This document shows positions 1 through 13,210 of a DNA stretch of 64,000 nucleotides, piece by piece. A program made the translations under genes and the position numbers. The stretch spans positions 310,001 to 374,000 of the forward strand of contig WBMV01000852.1 in the NCBI GenBank assembly GCA_013396655.1, in the 5' to 3' direction. Numbering within the stretch: the first letter of the stretch is position 1; each line of letters opens with the position of its first letter. This DNA is from Campylorhamphus procurvoides (Eukaryota; Chordata; Aves; Passeriformes; Dendrocolaptidae). A model generated the notes under the pieces. It worked only from the letters and a program-made list of their open reading frames with translations. It was not told where the DNA came from and did not search any database.

Positions 1-296
1 AAATGACATCGGTGGCACTCCAGGCACATTTTACACATTAATAGTGTGCCTCCCTCATCTCACAGGCTCCATAGCTTTCCTCTTCCCCTTTTATTTTAGG
101 GCAGCTTCCCATTCTCCCTTCTCCCACCTCAGAAACAGCCCGACTGGCTCGGTAGAAAAAGGGTAAAGTGTTTTCTGCATGACCTCTATGCATTTTACTC
201 CGTGGGAAGAGCAACGTGGAATGCACACTCAGCAGGCAGTGAGATTTGAGCCAGTTTGTCCTCTAGGCATTTCTGCCATAAAACACAGAACTGTTC

Positions 297-546
297 ACGG
301 TATTTCCACCCTCGGCTCTCCCCCCATCCCACCGACACCCTCCTCGCTGCACCTGGCTGCGCTCGGAAAGCCGCGGAGCAAAGCACAAACAGCGGGTACC
401 AAACAGCAACAGCTCCCTTTGTTTCCCATGCAAATCCTACCTCCGATAGCTGTCACATCTTCCTCCGAGGCGAAGCCTAATTATCGCTAAACAGAGATCC
501 AGCGGAATCCTCGGAACAGCCACCAGTTGTTAAGCGCTGTCATCGT
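297..546. promoter_or_regulatory. CpG-rich candidate regulatory element with octamer motif
   Basis: I count 17 CpG dinucleotides in about 250 bases, in a window where CpG is otherwise scarce. Within it are a perfect POU octamer ATGCAAAT at 428-435, a CCTAATTATCG homeodomain-type core near 476-486 and an AGCTGTCA TALE-like site near 448. TAAGCGCTGTCATCG lies at its right edge, and a CATTAATGTCAC site lies just beyond at about 577. Retained CpGs together with clustered factor sites suggest selection or a germline-unmethylated state, as in an enhancer or a promoter-proximal region. No TATA box or coding exon can be tied to it. Function is inference only. Confidence 0.33.
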
Positions 547-960
547 TTCCTTCTGGTGCTTAAACCTTTTCTGACCATTAATGTCACAACCCCCGCTAAC
601 TCATCGCTTAGTACTCCCAGCTCAAAATGTCTGAAATAGTTTGGAAGGACAATAGGAATGACAGGCACACTAGACAGCCATGCTTGAAATTAGTTTTCTC
701 CAGCTGACTTAAGGCTGTTTCGTAGTGCTCTTAAGGCAAGCACTCCGTAGGGTTTGTTAACCTAGGCTAGACATGCCATTCCTGCTTTCATTCAGAGCTG
801 TAATAGGATGGCTGCTACAGGAATGCAGCGATAGGTCTAACCCCATTCATCCCTCCGTAGTTCCTAAACCTGCCTGGGAGAGTAAATAGCTTCAGTCATC
901 CTTAAACTTACTGAGGCTACTGTTTCTGCAGAGCAGGGTTTCACACATTGTTTTGAAACT

Positions 961-1080
961 ACGGAGAAAATCACTCCCGGGAGCGGAAGGTGCCGTCGCT
1001 CTCCCGGCTGATGCGAACAGCAGGCTGGACCAGCAGCATCCGCCCCCGCCGCAAGCTGAGGCTGGCGCAGGAGTTCGTGG
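961..1080. other. Short CpG cluster, possible untranslated exon or regulatory site
   Basis: Twelve CpGs fall in 120 bases, including a CCCGGG site and the run CCGCCCCCGCCGC, much denser than the flanks. On the minus strand this block is followed by TCA|GTAAGT (plus-strand 906-914), a good match to a vertebrate splice donor. A minus-strand exon covering roughly 912-1080 is therefore conceivable. The minus frame through it is proline- and serine-rich and resembles no protein family I know. The donor could be chance, and no acceptor or promoter was identified. Confidence 0.25.
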
Positions 1081-4000
1081 AAGTACTGATTGGAAGCTGA
1101 AAGTTCCTAAAACTCTGTGAGACAGATGTGGCACAAAGAGAACGAGGGGGACGTATGGACTGGGCTGTTGTTTGTATGTACAGAGTCAGAGAGGTACACT
1201 AGGCTTCCTAAAACGCAAAATACCATTTGCAGATAGATGAGGGTCTTGCAAACTAAATTTCTAAGTGAGCAGCACCTGGGATAATGATAGGGAGATGAAA
1301 CGAGAGGCATTTGAAGTGTCTGTGATGTGGAGAAAAGAGGTGGTGAGTGGATGCTACAGGACACTGCTGTTTTCAGTAAAACTGTGCACGTCTCCAGATC
1401 CCAGGTCAGAGAAGTTAATGCTCTGCTCAGATCTTGGAGCCTTTTTCTTCTTGGTTGTCAGTTAATAGCCAGCCCAGGTTAAGATGCATCAAGGCTTGCC
1501 AGCATCTGCTGTCAGTCCGGTGTTGCTGATCTCAGTGTGGTCCCTAGTGGACAAACATAAGAGCCACCAGCACAGATGTGTCTGCCAGCAGAATGGCACA
1601 CATGGGCTGAAGGATTGGAGAGGCAAACTGGTGCCAGGGCCGGCTGGGAGACACAGCATGTGGGGAATCAGTACTTTTGCTGCTTCTTCAGCACCTGCCT
1701 GATTTTTTAGTAACACCCATTTCCCAGCCCTTGGCTCAAGATGAAAATACGATGCATGAAGACATCTCAGAAATTAATGGTGTTTGGAGAGATTAAGGAG
1801 TAAAGCAGATCACAGTGAAAATCCAGCTATGGGTCCCTCAGACTGGGAATGAAAAGGTTAAGATAGCACTGATGGCAGATTGGCATTAGATTTTTAAATA
1901 ATTGGGACCTGAGGGCACCTAGGGCTGATTAGGATGTGACCCTTTTCCTTGGAGAAGCTCTGGTTCAGATTTATGTTGGTCCTTTCCATTGGTGGCTGTT
2001 ACAGACTAAGTGAAACTTGTCGTTGCATGAGGGGAGGCTGCTAGAATGTGCTGAACCAGCTGGTATGTTCTGCCTTGTTCTCAGTGGGAGAAATGGCCAA
2101 TTTAAACCCCTCTTTTTTTCCACATCCCATCCTGCCACCAACACACTAGATGTCCCCTCTGCCAAGGGCTTTACCAAACAGCATGTCAGTGTGTGTCCCT
2201 TGTGTGGATGACAGGTCCTCCTTCTGCATTACCCTTCAATGAAACCATGAGTGAAAGCAAGATTATTGATGGTGCAAACCAGCCATAGATGCTGGTGGGA
2301 ACATCTGGGGTACCACAAGCATGACATTAGCCCATGAACCAGTGCTGCTCCTAACAGAGCTACCTCTGCACTCTGTGCTTCCCCAAGCCTGTACTGTTTG
2401 CTCTTGGATAGCCTCCCTTCCCCTATTCACCCACTGTACCTTACACAGTGTGTTGGAGGGGAGGGCTCAGGGCTCCAGTTGTTTCTCTGTTCGCAGTATT
2501 ATTAGCACCTTAAGCTTCTCCCAGAATTGGTGGGAGCAAAGGAGATTTTGGATTTAGTGGGCATGAATCTCAGAGCGGGCAATTACATGCTGACTGCTAG
2601 CACAGCTGCCAGAACAATACCTGCTTTCTTAATAATTTAAAGAATTTTTTTCACTGTCACCTCTCTTGCATCTTTCATGTGCACTACATCCACCTTAAGG
2701 CAGAAAAAGAAAAGGGAAAAAAGGAAAAGTTCTTCTTGTCCTGAGCAATATACTTCTGTCTCACTAAGGGTCTCACTGTGCCATTGATTTGCAAGTGGGA
2801 TGACACAGCAGTTCAAGGGACATTAGATCCCTGTTGGGGATACTCAGGTCAAAGAGTCCTTACTTTGTTGATGATCTTTTGAGAGATTTCAATACTGAAC
2901 TGGACACAAGTGTGTTCAATGACAGGTTAAAGCAGGTGATCCTTGCCGCTCATATCCACAGTTCCCCGGTTATGTGTGCTGAATATAATGAGGTTCATAA
3001 AAGATTCATCACTATCCCAGCTCCCCCCTCCCTTTTGGACTTCCCTGCCACAGTGATCCCAAAGACTTCAATCCTTTGCAGTAAGTTACAGTCACTCATA
3101 ATTGGTAGCCAACATGTGATAACTATCTATGAGAGCTGTGTAGTGGAAGAGATGTGGAGATGTTCTTACATTAGACTGGTCAAGGTGTGAGGTGTAGGCT
3201 AACAGGAAATGACCAGAAAGGTATTTTAGGGGTTGATTAGTTCAACATGGCTCAGTCTTAGGGAGATATTCCATGATACCTCCCCTTTCCTCAGGCCTTT
3301 TTTAATCTCTGAGTAGTAACAGCAACTGCCATCAGTGATGGGACTCCTGTCCTTCCTATCCTTACTGTGGCTCTGCTACTGTTGCATTTTTCCAGCACAC
3401 CAATCTGCTCCTTGCTAGAAAGAAGATACCGAAAGAAATGGAGTGGTGATCTGATCAGATATGGCAATTTTCTGTCTTTCTGAATGGTATGAATGTTAGG
3501 AAAGTAGGATTGCCCAGGGAAACAGACGGTTCACATGTGCTTTCACTCTGCCCTCCATCAGGAGAATCCTATTGACTTCTGTAGGAGAGGAGATTGCTGC
3601 TCAGCTGTGCAGCAGTGGACCCTCTTTGAGAAAATCCATTGCTTGCAAAAGAGTTACAACAATTTAAAGTGCCTTTTTTTGTTTCTGACCAGTATTTGCT
3701 TAGGAAATGGCCGAAGAGGATAAAGGACAGGAGGAATTCAGGAGATTTGTAGTTTGCATGCTGACTGTATGCCAAACAATACAATAGACAGAGCAACTAA
3801 CGCATAATTTCATTATGAGTCATCCTAATTATAACATGAATTTCATAGACATGTAACTAGAAAGTGTAACTATCAGTTACATATTTCTAATTGCAAAGGG
3901 AAGTGCATGGTATAATTAAAGCTGCAGGTTGCATATACAATAATTTTTTCTTCTACTGTGATCACAAATTCTCTAGGAACAGCATGAATATATTTTGAAG

Positions 4001-6834
4001 TTGCATACCTATCAGACAGCATTCTTTCTACCCACTTGCTGAGTCTTTTTGAAACAGCAGCAGGTAGTCTCAATAATCCATAGATCCTTGGTGTGAATTG
4101 CACATTAAAGAATTGCAAGAATGATCTGTTGATGGCTCTTCCATGCTGGGTCTCTGTAGAGTGTCACTGTTCAGTGCACTGCTGGCCTGGCAGAGTTAGA
4201 AATGTGACGTGCAGGGCAGGTAACAGTTTGTGTTCAGTATGTATAATCACAGTGTAAGTGGAAATGAGTCTAACAGGAAAAAGGATCATTCAAAAAGGCC
4301 TAAATCTGTCATACACATCTAGATACTCTTGGGCATTGTAAAGCCTGAACTCAGCACTGAATTTTGCAGAGGACAGCTATTGACTAAAAAGAGACAGTTA
4401 TCTTGGCTACATGCATTAATCCCAGCCCTGTCATTTAAATGAATGAATTATCAAGAAAGACAATTGATGTCAGTCCCTATATTTACACCTCTCTGGTTTT
4501 CCTTCCTTTTCTTGTGGAAGAGCAGGCAGCACCTGTGTGAATGCAACTCTGTGTTTGGCCACAGCCTTGTAGTCTCCCTTGTGCTGAGAATCACAGGACA
4601 CCCAAGTGTTCATTTCACTGAGTTATATCACACTGACTAGCTAATCGCTTCCACATGCTGCTTGATTTCCCCCTTTATATGCCAACTCTGCCTTTTTCTT
4701 GCACAGCTCTTTTTGAGCCACTTGCCTAGGAGAAAATAACTACATCTGGAGTGTTGTTAAATGACCCAGAAGTTGCTGCTTTGCAGACTGACAGCATTTG
4801 ATGCAAATAGATGGCTTCTTGCTGTGAAAATCTCCTTGGTTGACAATCCATTGGGTACTTTTGATGATAGTTGTCTGAGTTAAAACACAGGCTCCTCTTT
4901 GCATATTCACACTATCATTCTTACAGAATTGCTGGTATTAAAATATTCCTGTGCAGTTTCAGCAGAGGCCTTTCTACTCCCCATTTGTTCTCCAGCTGGT
5001 GGTGCACATCACTCCTTCTCTTTGCCTTCAGCTTTTGCCATCTGCCACCATTAAGTTGCCCAGGTGTCGGAAATCTTCTTGCTCTTCTCTGGTAAACATT
5101 ATTCTGCCTTCTTCACTAATTCAACCTTCATTTATATAGAGGCTGATAGATCAGGATAGCTGTTCTCCAAACATCTGCTGCATTTTATACTTTATGGGGG
5201 TGGATGGGGAATGGAGTACGTATAATTGCTGGCAAAAATAAAGGCTGATTAACCCTTCCTTCACTTTCTTTTCCATCTTCAAGAGTTTACTGTTTCACTG
5301 AACTTCTAGATGTGCCAGTTAATTAATACTTGCCAGTTAGGATGTTACCTAGAGCAAATATATCCTAAAGCACATCTCATTTTCAGAAACATCAAAGCTT
5401 CTGCATTCTGAAACAGTGTCTAGTCCTGGGGTATTTAGAAGCAGAAGACATGGGATATATCTAAGACAGTTATCAGCAAAAGCATCAGAATAAACCTTTT
5501 TTCCTCTTTAAACTGCTTCTGCTGATGCAAACAAAGGTCACACCTCTGACTTCTGTATGTTTTCTGATGAGATACAGGTCAGTCATTCTTCTGTGATTGC
5601 CTGGAAGGGAAATCCAGACTCAAAGATCATCTTTCACAGCAATGTGTAAACTATTGAATTCTTTTGGTAGAGATGATGATATTAAATGATTTCTGGTGTG
5701 CCCAGTCCTCTTCAGTAAATCACTGAAGATTGATTGTAGGTTTGAAACAGCAACAAAACGGAATCCAAGAGAACAGGCTGCTTACACAATGCTGCTTGCT
5801 GGGCCCAGGGAATGTTTACTGCTGAAAGGCAAGTAAAATATGTATCTGAGGATGCACACCCAGCTGCTGGGGCCAGTCTCCAGTGCGAGTGTTGAGTAAT
5901 TCCAGCAGGATTTCACACTTCAGCAATTTTACTCTCCTCAGTCTGGGTCTCCGTATCAGGGCTTTCAGAGCCTGATTTTGTGTGAAACTCTTGGGCAGAG
6001 ATTGTTTCCTGCTCTGAGCAGTTCTGCTGAGCAGCAATTGCTGCCTGCTGCTTTCCCATTTGTTAAGCAATGGATTACTGCTCAAACATTTGCAGGCCAC
6101 GTTGATCTAAGCCCTGTGTGCAATTCTCCAGATTTACTCCACTCCTGGAATGCCATGATCAGAGGTTGTTTCTTGCTTGTTCAATAATTTCCTCAAGGAC
6201 TGCTCCAATCAGCGCTGCTGTGATTTCCTTGCTTTGTGACGGATAATGCGTTGTGCTATTCACCTTTCACAGAAACACCAAATTGGCCACTTAGATACTC
6301 TCTGATTTTACACACAGTGCCTGGCTGTTTCTCCAACTCTTGATTGCCTTTTCTGTTCACGCTTTCCTATTCCTATGTTAATATTACCTCTCCGGTAACT
6401 TTAGCAAGATATTGCTAGATAAGTCTTTTGCCTTTTTTCCCCACCCCTTGCAAATGATTTGCTATGCAGAGCTCTCCTTTCTTCAGGATTCAAGTATCTC
6501 CTTTAATCTATTCTTCCTTTTATTCTTTACTCAGCTGCTGCTTTGCTTTGGTGGAAGAGTCACTTCTCTGATGAAGCTCTTGCTTCTATTTCTGTTCTCT
6601 CTCTTTTTGAACTGTCTTTTGCATCAGTGAGATGCCTGTTTGGGTTTCTTTGATGATTTGGTGCTGTATGCTGAGCTCTGCACTCCAGGAGTGAAAGATC
6701 AAGTTGTGAAGAGAGTGTGCAAAGAGGGAGGAAAGGGGACTTCCATGTCCCAGTGAGGGGGTTTTCAGTGAAGCAATAGCAGAAGTGAGCAGGTGAACAG
6801 CCAGGCCAGGAACAGTACTGTGGAGAGGCTGTTT
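1081..6834. other. Unique non-coding stretch, no gene seen
   Basis: I see no recognisable gene or repeat here. A purine-only run lies at 2702-2729. An open plus frame of 118 codons at 2834-3190 has no recognisable domain and no exon-like context. Pyrimidine-rich DNA fills 6350-6620. Base composition is ordinary for intergenic or intronic bird DNA. Confidence 0.6.
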
Positions 6835-6927
6835 TGTAGCACTGTGCCTCAATTTCCCCATTTGTAAACTAAGACTAGTCCTCTGCCCCTATAAAATCCT
6901 TTTTGAGCTTTACCTGAAAACTGGAAC
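6835..6927 (+). repeat. MIR-type SINE fragment
   Basis: The segment reads GTGCCTCAATTTCCCCATTTG, then a stretch ending TATAAAATCCTTTTTGAGCTTTACCTG. This follows the downstream half of MIR/CORE-SINE consensus in order: the 'gtgcctcagtttccccatctgtaaaatgggg' core and then 'cataaagttgttttgaggatta'. The tRNA-derived head is not visible. The match is from memory with many substitutions, as expected for a very old amniote copy. Confidence 0.6.
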
Positions 6928-6929
6928 CA

Positions 6930-9900
6930 GATGACTGAAATTCAGCCCTCTTTAGCTTGTACTGTTGCTGTCTTGCTGCTAAACTTTAAATTCAGAATAG
7001 CAAGGGCCTAAAACTGACTAAGCAGCCTCTGGATTTTACAGGGTGTTTGGTCACACATGTCTGCTCATGAAGGCACAATGTCTTCATGTCCACTGGCTCT
7101 TCTGTCTGAGACCACCAAGGACTCTCATGTGGGATGCTGTAGGTGGTGCAGCTCCACTTTTGAAGGGTGAAGGAGGATTTCGGGGGCAGCTTCACAGCAG
7201 CTGGGGAGCAGGAGGGACATTGCCTGGACTGAGCTCAAGGCCCAGCTTGTTTGGAGAGAATGTGTGCTGGCAGGGACAGGAGAAACCTTGCACAAGATGC
7301 CACTTTTTAATTGTATTGATCTATATTCTGCAGCAGGTTCTCAGGCTGTGTGGCTGCTGCTGGACCGACCAGCACAGGATTTATCATTGTGAACACCAAA
7401 AATTTACCAAAGCTCAAAATCTCTTCTGAGTTTTCCTGTGTAAATCTGGAGTGACTGGAGGGATTTGACTGTGTTTACCGAAATAGAGTTGTTTGGGATT
7501 TATACCACTGAAGGCAACATTTGGGTCTAAACATACACCTCCAAATATATAAATGTTTTGTACAAAGTTGTTTCTTCCCCATGAAAAAGAGCTTACAGCC
7601 CCTGTAGAAGCTGCGACCTCTTCCCCATCAGCACTGCAGCTGAGGACACAGGACGTGCTTATGAATAAATGCCTTGGTGAAAAATAGTATTTGAAAACCA
7701 AGCAGATGCTTTCCAAGAGGAAATAGGCAGAATGATAAAGTTTTGCTTTTAAGACAGGCTACAGGGATATTCCTTTGGCATAAACACACAATTTTTCATT
7801 GATAAAACAAATCTCCTTTTTCCATACTCTCTGATGCGTTTTTCAATTCTGCATATGCAAAAATAGTAATGTATCATCAAAAGCTGAAGTGGACTCCAGA
7901 GGAATTTAGGCAGTCAGTTATCTCTGGTTTTAATTACCTAACAGTGTTTGCTTACATCTGTTTGAAATTATTTTACGTTCATTAGAACTATTGAAGTAAT
8001 GTTTCTTTATTTCTCCACTTTCAAGAGTTTGTAAAACAGAAGAAAAAAAAAAGAACAAAAAAAGAACAAGTTGTCCATAAATACACTTGTAATTTGACCT
8101 TTTCTCTGCTCTGAGAAGTTTTAAGAAGATTCTCTAAATTTTTGTGTCTGTACTTGCTCTATTTTCGGACTCTTAGAGATAACCTTGACTTGAAATTGTG
8201 GACTTAAGAGAGGCACAGAAGATGCACTAGGAGCTGTGGAGTTCATCCCTACTGGGATGAGGGGCTGTATCCTCACTGCATGAGAATTTGTCCAACAATA
8301 CACAAATGCCTGTTGAAGGGGCTCCCAGCAGGAGCTGCAGAGCACAGAAACCAGCTATGTTTTCAGAGTGTGAATTAAAACAAACCTGGAAAAACAGTCC
8401 CAGAGAGTCTGTACTTGTGCAACTAATGTCCCAGCTCCAGTGTGACCCACAGGATATTGCAGGACCAGGCTCTGGGGGTGCATTCTGGCCTCAGCTGCCT
8501 GTGCTTAAAGATAAAAGCACCCTGATGTGTCCCACAGACACACACACAGGCACATGAACTGCAGCTCTAACCCTTGGCTTGCTCCTCTAATCCCTTCTCC
8601 TCCCACCCACAGCAGGAAGGATGTATTTTCTTTACTTGGTTTCCATGCTTAGATTTCAAATACCTCTTGGTGCAGTAAAGAAGTAAAAAACCCAGTCCCT
8701 GGAAATGCAGTACCCTTCAGGGGAAGCGTGACAAATCTGGTAGTGCAGGAACAAACATCCCCAGGGTCCCATTTATTTCACACACCATGTCTATTTACCT
8801 TTATTTTTGCCCCCCAGAGTTGCTATTATTTTTTTTGCACAGATGACTAAACCAACTCTCCCCCTTCTTGCCCTGATGCTCAGTGGCTCTTGTTTGCCAC
8901 CTGGCTGGTGCTCCCAGGGGGATCATTAACCCCTACCAGGCTGTTGTGCTTGAGCAGGGCTTCAGTGTAATCCCTCAGAAAAGGAAAGGCCAGTGCTTGG
9001 AGTGCCTGCCTGGCTCTCCAGACAGACTGTGCGGTTTGCAGAGTGGAGGCGAATAACTGCAATAGAATAGCAGGCTATCAGCTGTCTCCCTAACACCAAC
9101 AGCAGCGAATCCACCAAACAAGCAAAATATTTCTGTCCCTCTTGGTCTGATGCAGAACCTCTGCTCTGATCAGGTTCAATATGATATGGAAGGGTCAGGA
9201 AGCTTATGAGAGAAGGGAGGTCTCTTAAGCTGTGAAGAGCATGGCAGGCTCTGTTAAGCATGGAAGGTGCTACCTGGTATGGAATCCTGGTTTCTCTGTC
9301 CTTGAAGGTGTGTGTGGGGCACTGTATGGTGTAGGTGTTGCAAAGGAGAACAGGAAGGAAGTTTGGGATGGCCCTGGATCATTAAGCACCTTGTGATGAG
9401 GATTTTCTTTCCCAAACTCCCTTCCTGAGCCTGGCATAACCTTTCCCAGCAAAGAGGGCACTATAACATCCCCAGACTGGGGGGCATGAGAGCCTCAACA
9501 CCCTGTGTTGGTGATGGGTACCTGCCCTGCACAGAACCTGTGTGAAAGGCAGTTCCAGACAGGAGCTGGAGGGAGGCAGAGCTGGGCTCTCGTGGGCAGT
9601 GCTGTGGCTGGGTGCCCATGCAGGGTGAGCAGCCAGCAGTGCCACTGCTGCTCCTCTTGTCTGTGCAAGAAACCTCAGGGGGAAGCCAGGGCAGGTGCTG
9701 TGTTTGTGTATGAGGTCAGAGATGAGATACTTTGGCATATTTGTCAAGATAGGATTTCGAGAGAGAAGAATCCAAATTATACCTGTCAAAGGACTAAAGC
9801 AATGGTGACATGATTCAGCTCTCAGCTCCACCTGTGTAAACACAGAGCAACTCCCCAGCAGTCGATTGAGTCACTCCTACCTGTGCCGGTGGGAACAGGC

Positions 9901-12079
9901 AGAATTTGGCATGGCTGAATGCAGGAGAACATGAAGGATCATTGATCTGGAGCCAATTAGGAACCCAGTGTTACTAGACTGATTGCAAATGATGTCTCTC
10001 CCACACATCACAATGAGGAATAAAGGTCTGAGTCCAAAAGCTGAAGATGTGCTTTTTCTTTCCTCTCTTCTGCAAAGAAAACAATCTTGTGCATTCATTA
10101 TTTTGGCCAGCTCAGTCCTTTCAGGGTTCTTTTCCAGGGACTGCTCTATTGTGTCAATAACAGTACAGCCACTGAACAAAAAGATGTTTTCTGCCCAGAG
10201 TTATTCATGTGTTTTATTTTAGTAGCCTCTCAATATTTTAGCTACTAGAATATTCCTTGAAATATCTGAGATGCTGTGAAGAAATTTCATGCTATTAATT
10301 TTTAATATAGCCATTTTTAATAAAATAGAGGATCAAGATTCTGCATTTATGCATTTGGTGTTATGTATAAGATATATTCTCTACTCTATAACTAGTACAG
10401 TCTGCTGTAATTCCTCTCTCCAGATGCACAAACACATTTTACTCTCAAAAACATCAGTCCTGAGATGAGATTTTTCTCCAGAGATCTTTTGTCCATTACA
10501 TAATAACACTCAATAATATTTGAGTATGATGGGAGAACCATTTAATATAAGTATGAGCCCAGTTACCATCAAGCAATATAGTTTTACAAAGGAAGTCTTA
10601 AACTTTCCTGAAGCTCTTCTGATTTCAGTGGCTTGACAAGAATATAAATGAGAAGGAAATTTCCCCCTTTGCTGACATCTGATTTCTGAATTGGATTAAT
10701 TATGACAAGAGCTTTTTGCTCACATAATCAGTTTTGCTAAACTTTCCCTATTAGGTTCATAAAACTGTTTTGTGAAACAGAGAAAATTAAGTGGGGTTTT
10801 CTTTGCCACTGAGTTCAAATTTTTCTGAACTTTCAACTGGACTTTGGGATCCTATTAGAGTCTGTCTTTGATAATAATCATGTTTGAATTTCATTACGTT
10901 CTCTTATAATTCCAGTCACCGATCATTTTATTTTTTCCAGTAGCAGTAGGAGATCAATTACCCATGCAAGGCTGTTTGAGACAGTCCTAAAACAAGTGAA
11001 ATGCCCTCATTTTTCTTAATTTTCATTAACTCACTATTTTTATTGTTGATATGTAGTGTAAACAGTTAGTAAACTGCCATATTGCAGACCTGTACATTAT
11101 GGCTTGGAGGTCTGTCTCAGAAGCTGCTGAAACAGCCCAATGCTCCTGTATCTCACCATGGATACTAAAACTGGGGAGCAGGGAATGCAGAGCCCTGGGC
11201 AAGGGCTGTGCTGAGCAAAGGAGTAGTAGAGGAGAAGGCTCAAGGGTATCATTGCAATGGATGATGCACCCTTTCTCAGGCATGAGAAGGGGAAAAAGAA
11301 GCAAAGATGTGATGTGATGTGACCCGTGCAAGCCACGGCATTCCTGGAATTGAAACCCGTCCAGCTCTTGGCCTTCTACCTTCCTCTGTCCCCATCTTCC
11401 TCCCTCACATAAACTGTGTGTCTTGTGGGCTAATGATCTCTTCGTGGCTTACTCGTGGACTAGAGCTATGAAAAGCTGGCACTGTTTGTTATCTGACAGG
11501 ATACAATTGCATCTGGTCATCCTAAGGGATAGTGACATTACAGAAATGGGGAGATGCATGAAGAGTTTGAGGGAGAAAAGTCAAAGAAGCTGCCCTGGTT
11601 GAGGAAAGAACAAGGAGTTCCTTTGGAATTCTCTGTCCTCTTTTAGAGGACAGATTTCCTAATTGCCATGGGAAGAGATGAGTATTTTGTTTCCACTGGT
11701 CTTGGGAAAATCTAAGTATTACATTATATTTCTGGAACTTGGTCTGTTTGACTCCTAAACCCCTGAGTCTGTACTTTGACACTGTAAAAGCCTGACTTCA
11801 AACCACTTTTGAAATAAAGAATGTAAAATAATCCAAACAAAAAGAAGTAGGAAAGCAGGTAATAGAGGTTAGGTGCTATTCTGCTGTGGCTTTGTTGAAG
11901 TGAGTTTGTAGGGAATCTGGCTCCAGATGGGGCACTGTTACTGTCATCCCTTTGTATAGTAGTTGCTTAGTATATTTTTGAAGGAAAAAGATGATCTATG
12001 TGACTAAGGCTGGCTTGTCTGACCTTAAAGTTATATAAAGCTTTAGGAAGGAAAAAGACTTCTTTTTGAAGGAAAGAAT
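6930..12079. other. Unique non-coding stretch with an AT-rich block
   Basis: No gene is supported. An A-rich run lies at 8040-8070 and an octamer-like ATATGCAA at 7853-7860. From about 10,200 to 11,060 the DNA becomes clearly AT-rich with many TAAT and ATTA cores, then returns to mixed composition. Several open frames of 60-153 codons overlap on both strands around 9,380-9,840, in slightly GC-richer DNA. None shows a domain, and their overlap argues for chance. Confidence 0.55.
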
Positions 12080-13210
12080 GCAATAAAGGTTTACCAAAGG
12101 AATGTTGTGTCAGATGCATTTGATGATTTTATTTGATAAGATAATTGATTTTCTTGACAAAAGCAGTGCAGTAGATCTAATCTCTCTGGACTTCTACAGG
12201 GTATTTGACATAGTGACAAGATTAGTCAAACTGGAGAAAATGGGGATTAGTGGAATTGTGCAGGAAATGTCTGGAGAGCTAAGGAGAGTATATATTTGGG
12301 AAAATTTGGGGTGTAGTGGTGACCCTGGGGTCCCTCTAGGGCTGGTGGGGGATGTTGATTACATTTATAATTTTAATGTTCCTGGAACAAAAGGAGATGC
12401 TTTAAAATTTTTGGCTGAGATTAAATCAGGGTGGATAAGCACAATAGTGGGAGTTCAGAAAACTGCATTCAAAAAATGGGATGGACTTAAAGGTTGCAGC
12501 AGGAGAGATGTAAATATGAAGAGGGATGTAATCATATGAAGGGCAAGGCTGGGCACTGAGGGAATCCTGCTGTGCCCTATTTCTGTGAAATGGGGTTTAT
12601 CTTTTAGAAACAATAGAGAAGAAAGTGAAGTTGGATGTTCTGGGATACCCTGAGGGACTTTTTGAACCTGTGATGATGCATGAGACATCCAGAGTGAACA
12701 TCACTGATCCAGGGCCTGATGAGATCCTACTTGGAGCACTAGATAGGCAGTGCTGACACACAAGCTCAGAAAAGGTCTGCTGGAACAGAAACAGCTGCAG
12801 AGAAGTGCAGCAAATGCAGCATTTCTTTGGCTTTGAGAGGTGTCATTACTGTCTACAAATGCTGTAGGAAGGAGAGCTAACACTGAAGGGTGAGAAGAGC
12901 TATTTCGACACAAGAAGAACATTGTAACAAGAAAAAATAGGTATTAATGGTCATGGATAAACTCAGGCAGGAAATTCTGAGGAGGTTTCCAGCCATCAGA
13001 AGAATGAGGCACTAAATTAGTCCTCTTGACAAAGAGGTGGGAGTAAAGACAAACTGGTTTTAACATAACAGCTTCACTGCTGGATGGAAGTGATCTGATG
13101 AAATGGTGGCCTGTGCCTGCAGAGGATTGGTCTCAGTGATGCAGAACCCTCTCCTAACACCCTGTTTCAATGCTTCCGACAGAGCTCTAGTTTTGCAGTG
13201 ATTCTATGAG
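12080..13210 (+). mobile_element. Long decayed CR1-type LINE relic (RT part plus 3' end)
   Basis: Successive blocks follow the order of a CR1-clade LINE. First comes the segment read as 'ttcttgacaaaagcagtgcagtagatctaatc', next to the reverse transcriptase motif A region. It is followed by the region equivalent to 'gagacctcatctggaatactgtg' near 12,720 and the 'ctggaacaggtacagagaagtgc' region near 12,780. The 'ggaggtttccagccatcagaagaatgag' region lies near 12,985, and the 3' terminus ends in TGATTCTATGAG at 13,199-13,210. About 1.1 kb of the element survives, with numerous substitutions and small indels. CR1 elements insert by target-primed reverse transcription, leave 5'-truncated copies and carry short ATTCTATG-like repeats instead of poly(A), which fits what is seen. 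The left limit is uncertain by some tens of bases. Confidence 0.75.
12102..12539 (+). pseudogene. Remnant CR1 reverse transcriptase frame, inactive
   Basis: The frame reads 145 codons inside the CR1 relic. Residues 23-38 read AVDLISLDFYRVFDIV, equivalent to reverse transcriptase motif A (LDFxxAFD); the first catalytic aspartate survives at residue 30. 'KLEKMGI' follows at residues 43-49, a hallmark of this LINE group. GVPLG at 76-80 replaces the GVPQGS of motif B. The catalytic box expected as F-A-D-D is FLAE at residues 103-106, so both metal-binding aspartates are lost. Upstream endonuclease and downstream domains are absent or out of frame. The apparent start methionine has no meaning; the frame is open by chance survival. 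It is a fossil and does not encode a working enzyme. Confidence 0.65.

Noticed and set aside
2834..3190. 118-codon plus-strand open frame
   Set aside because: No domain, no exon borders or regulatory context; length is within chance expectation.
9382..9843. 153-codon minus frame overlapping a 102-codon plus frame
   Set aside because: Both strands are open together because the DNA is GC-rich; composition (serine, proline, histidine) looks non-coding and no family is recognised.
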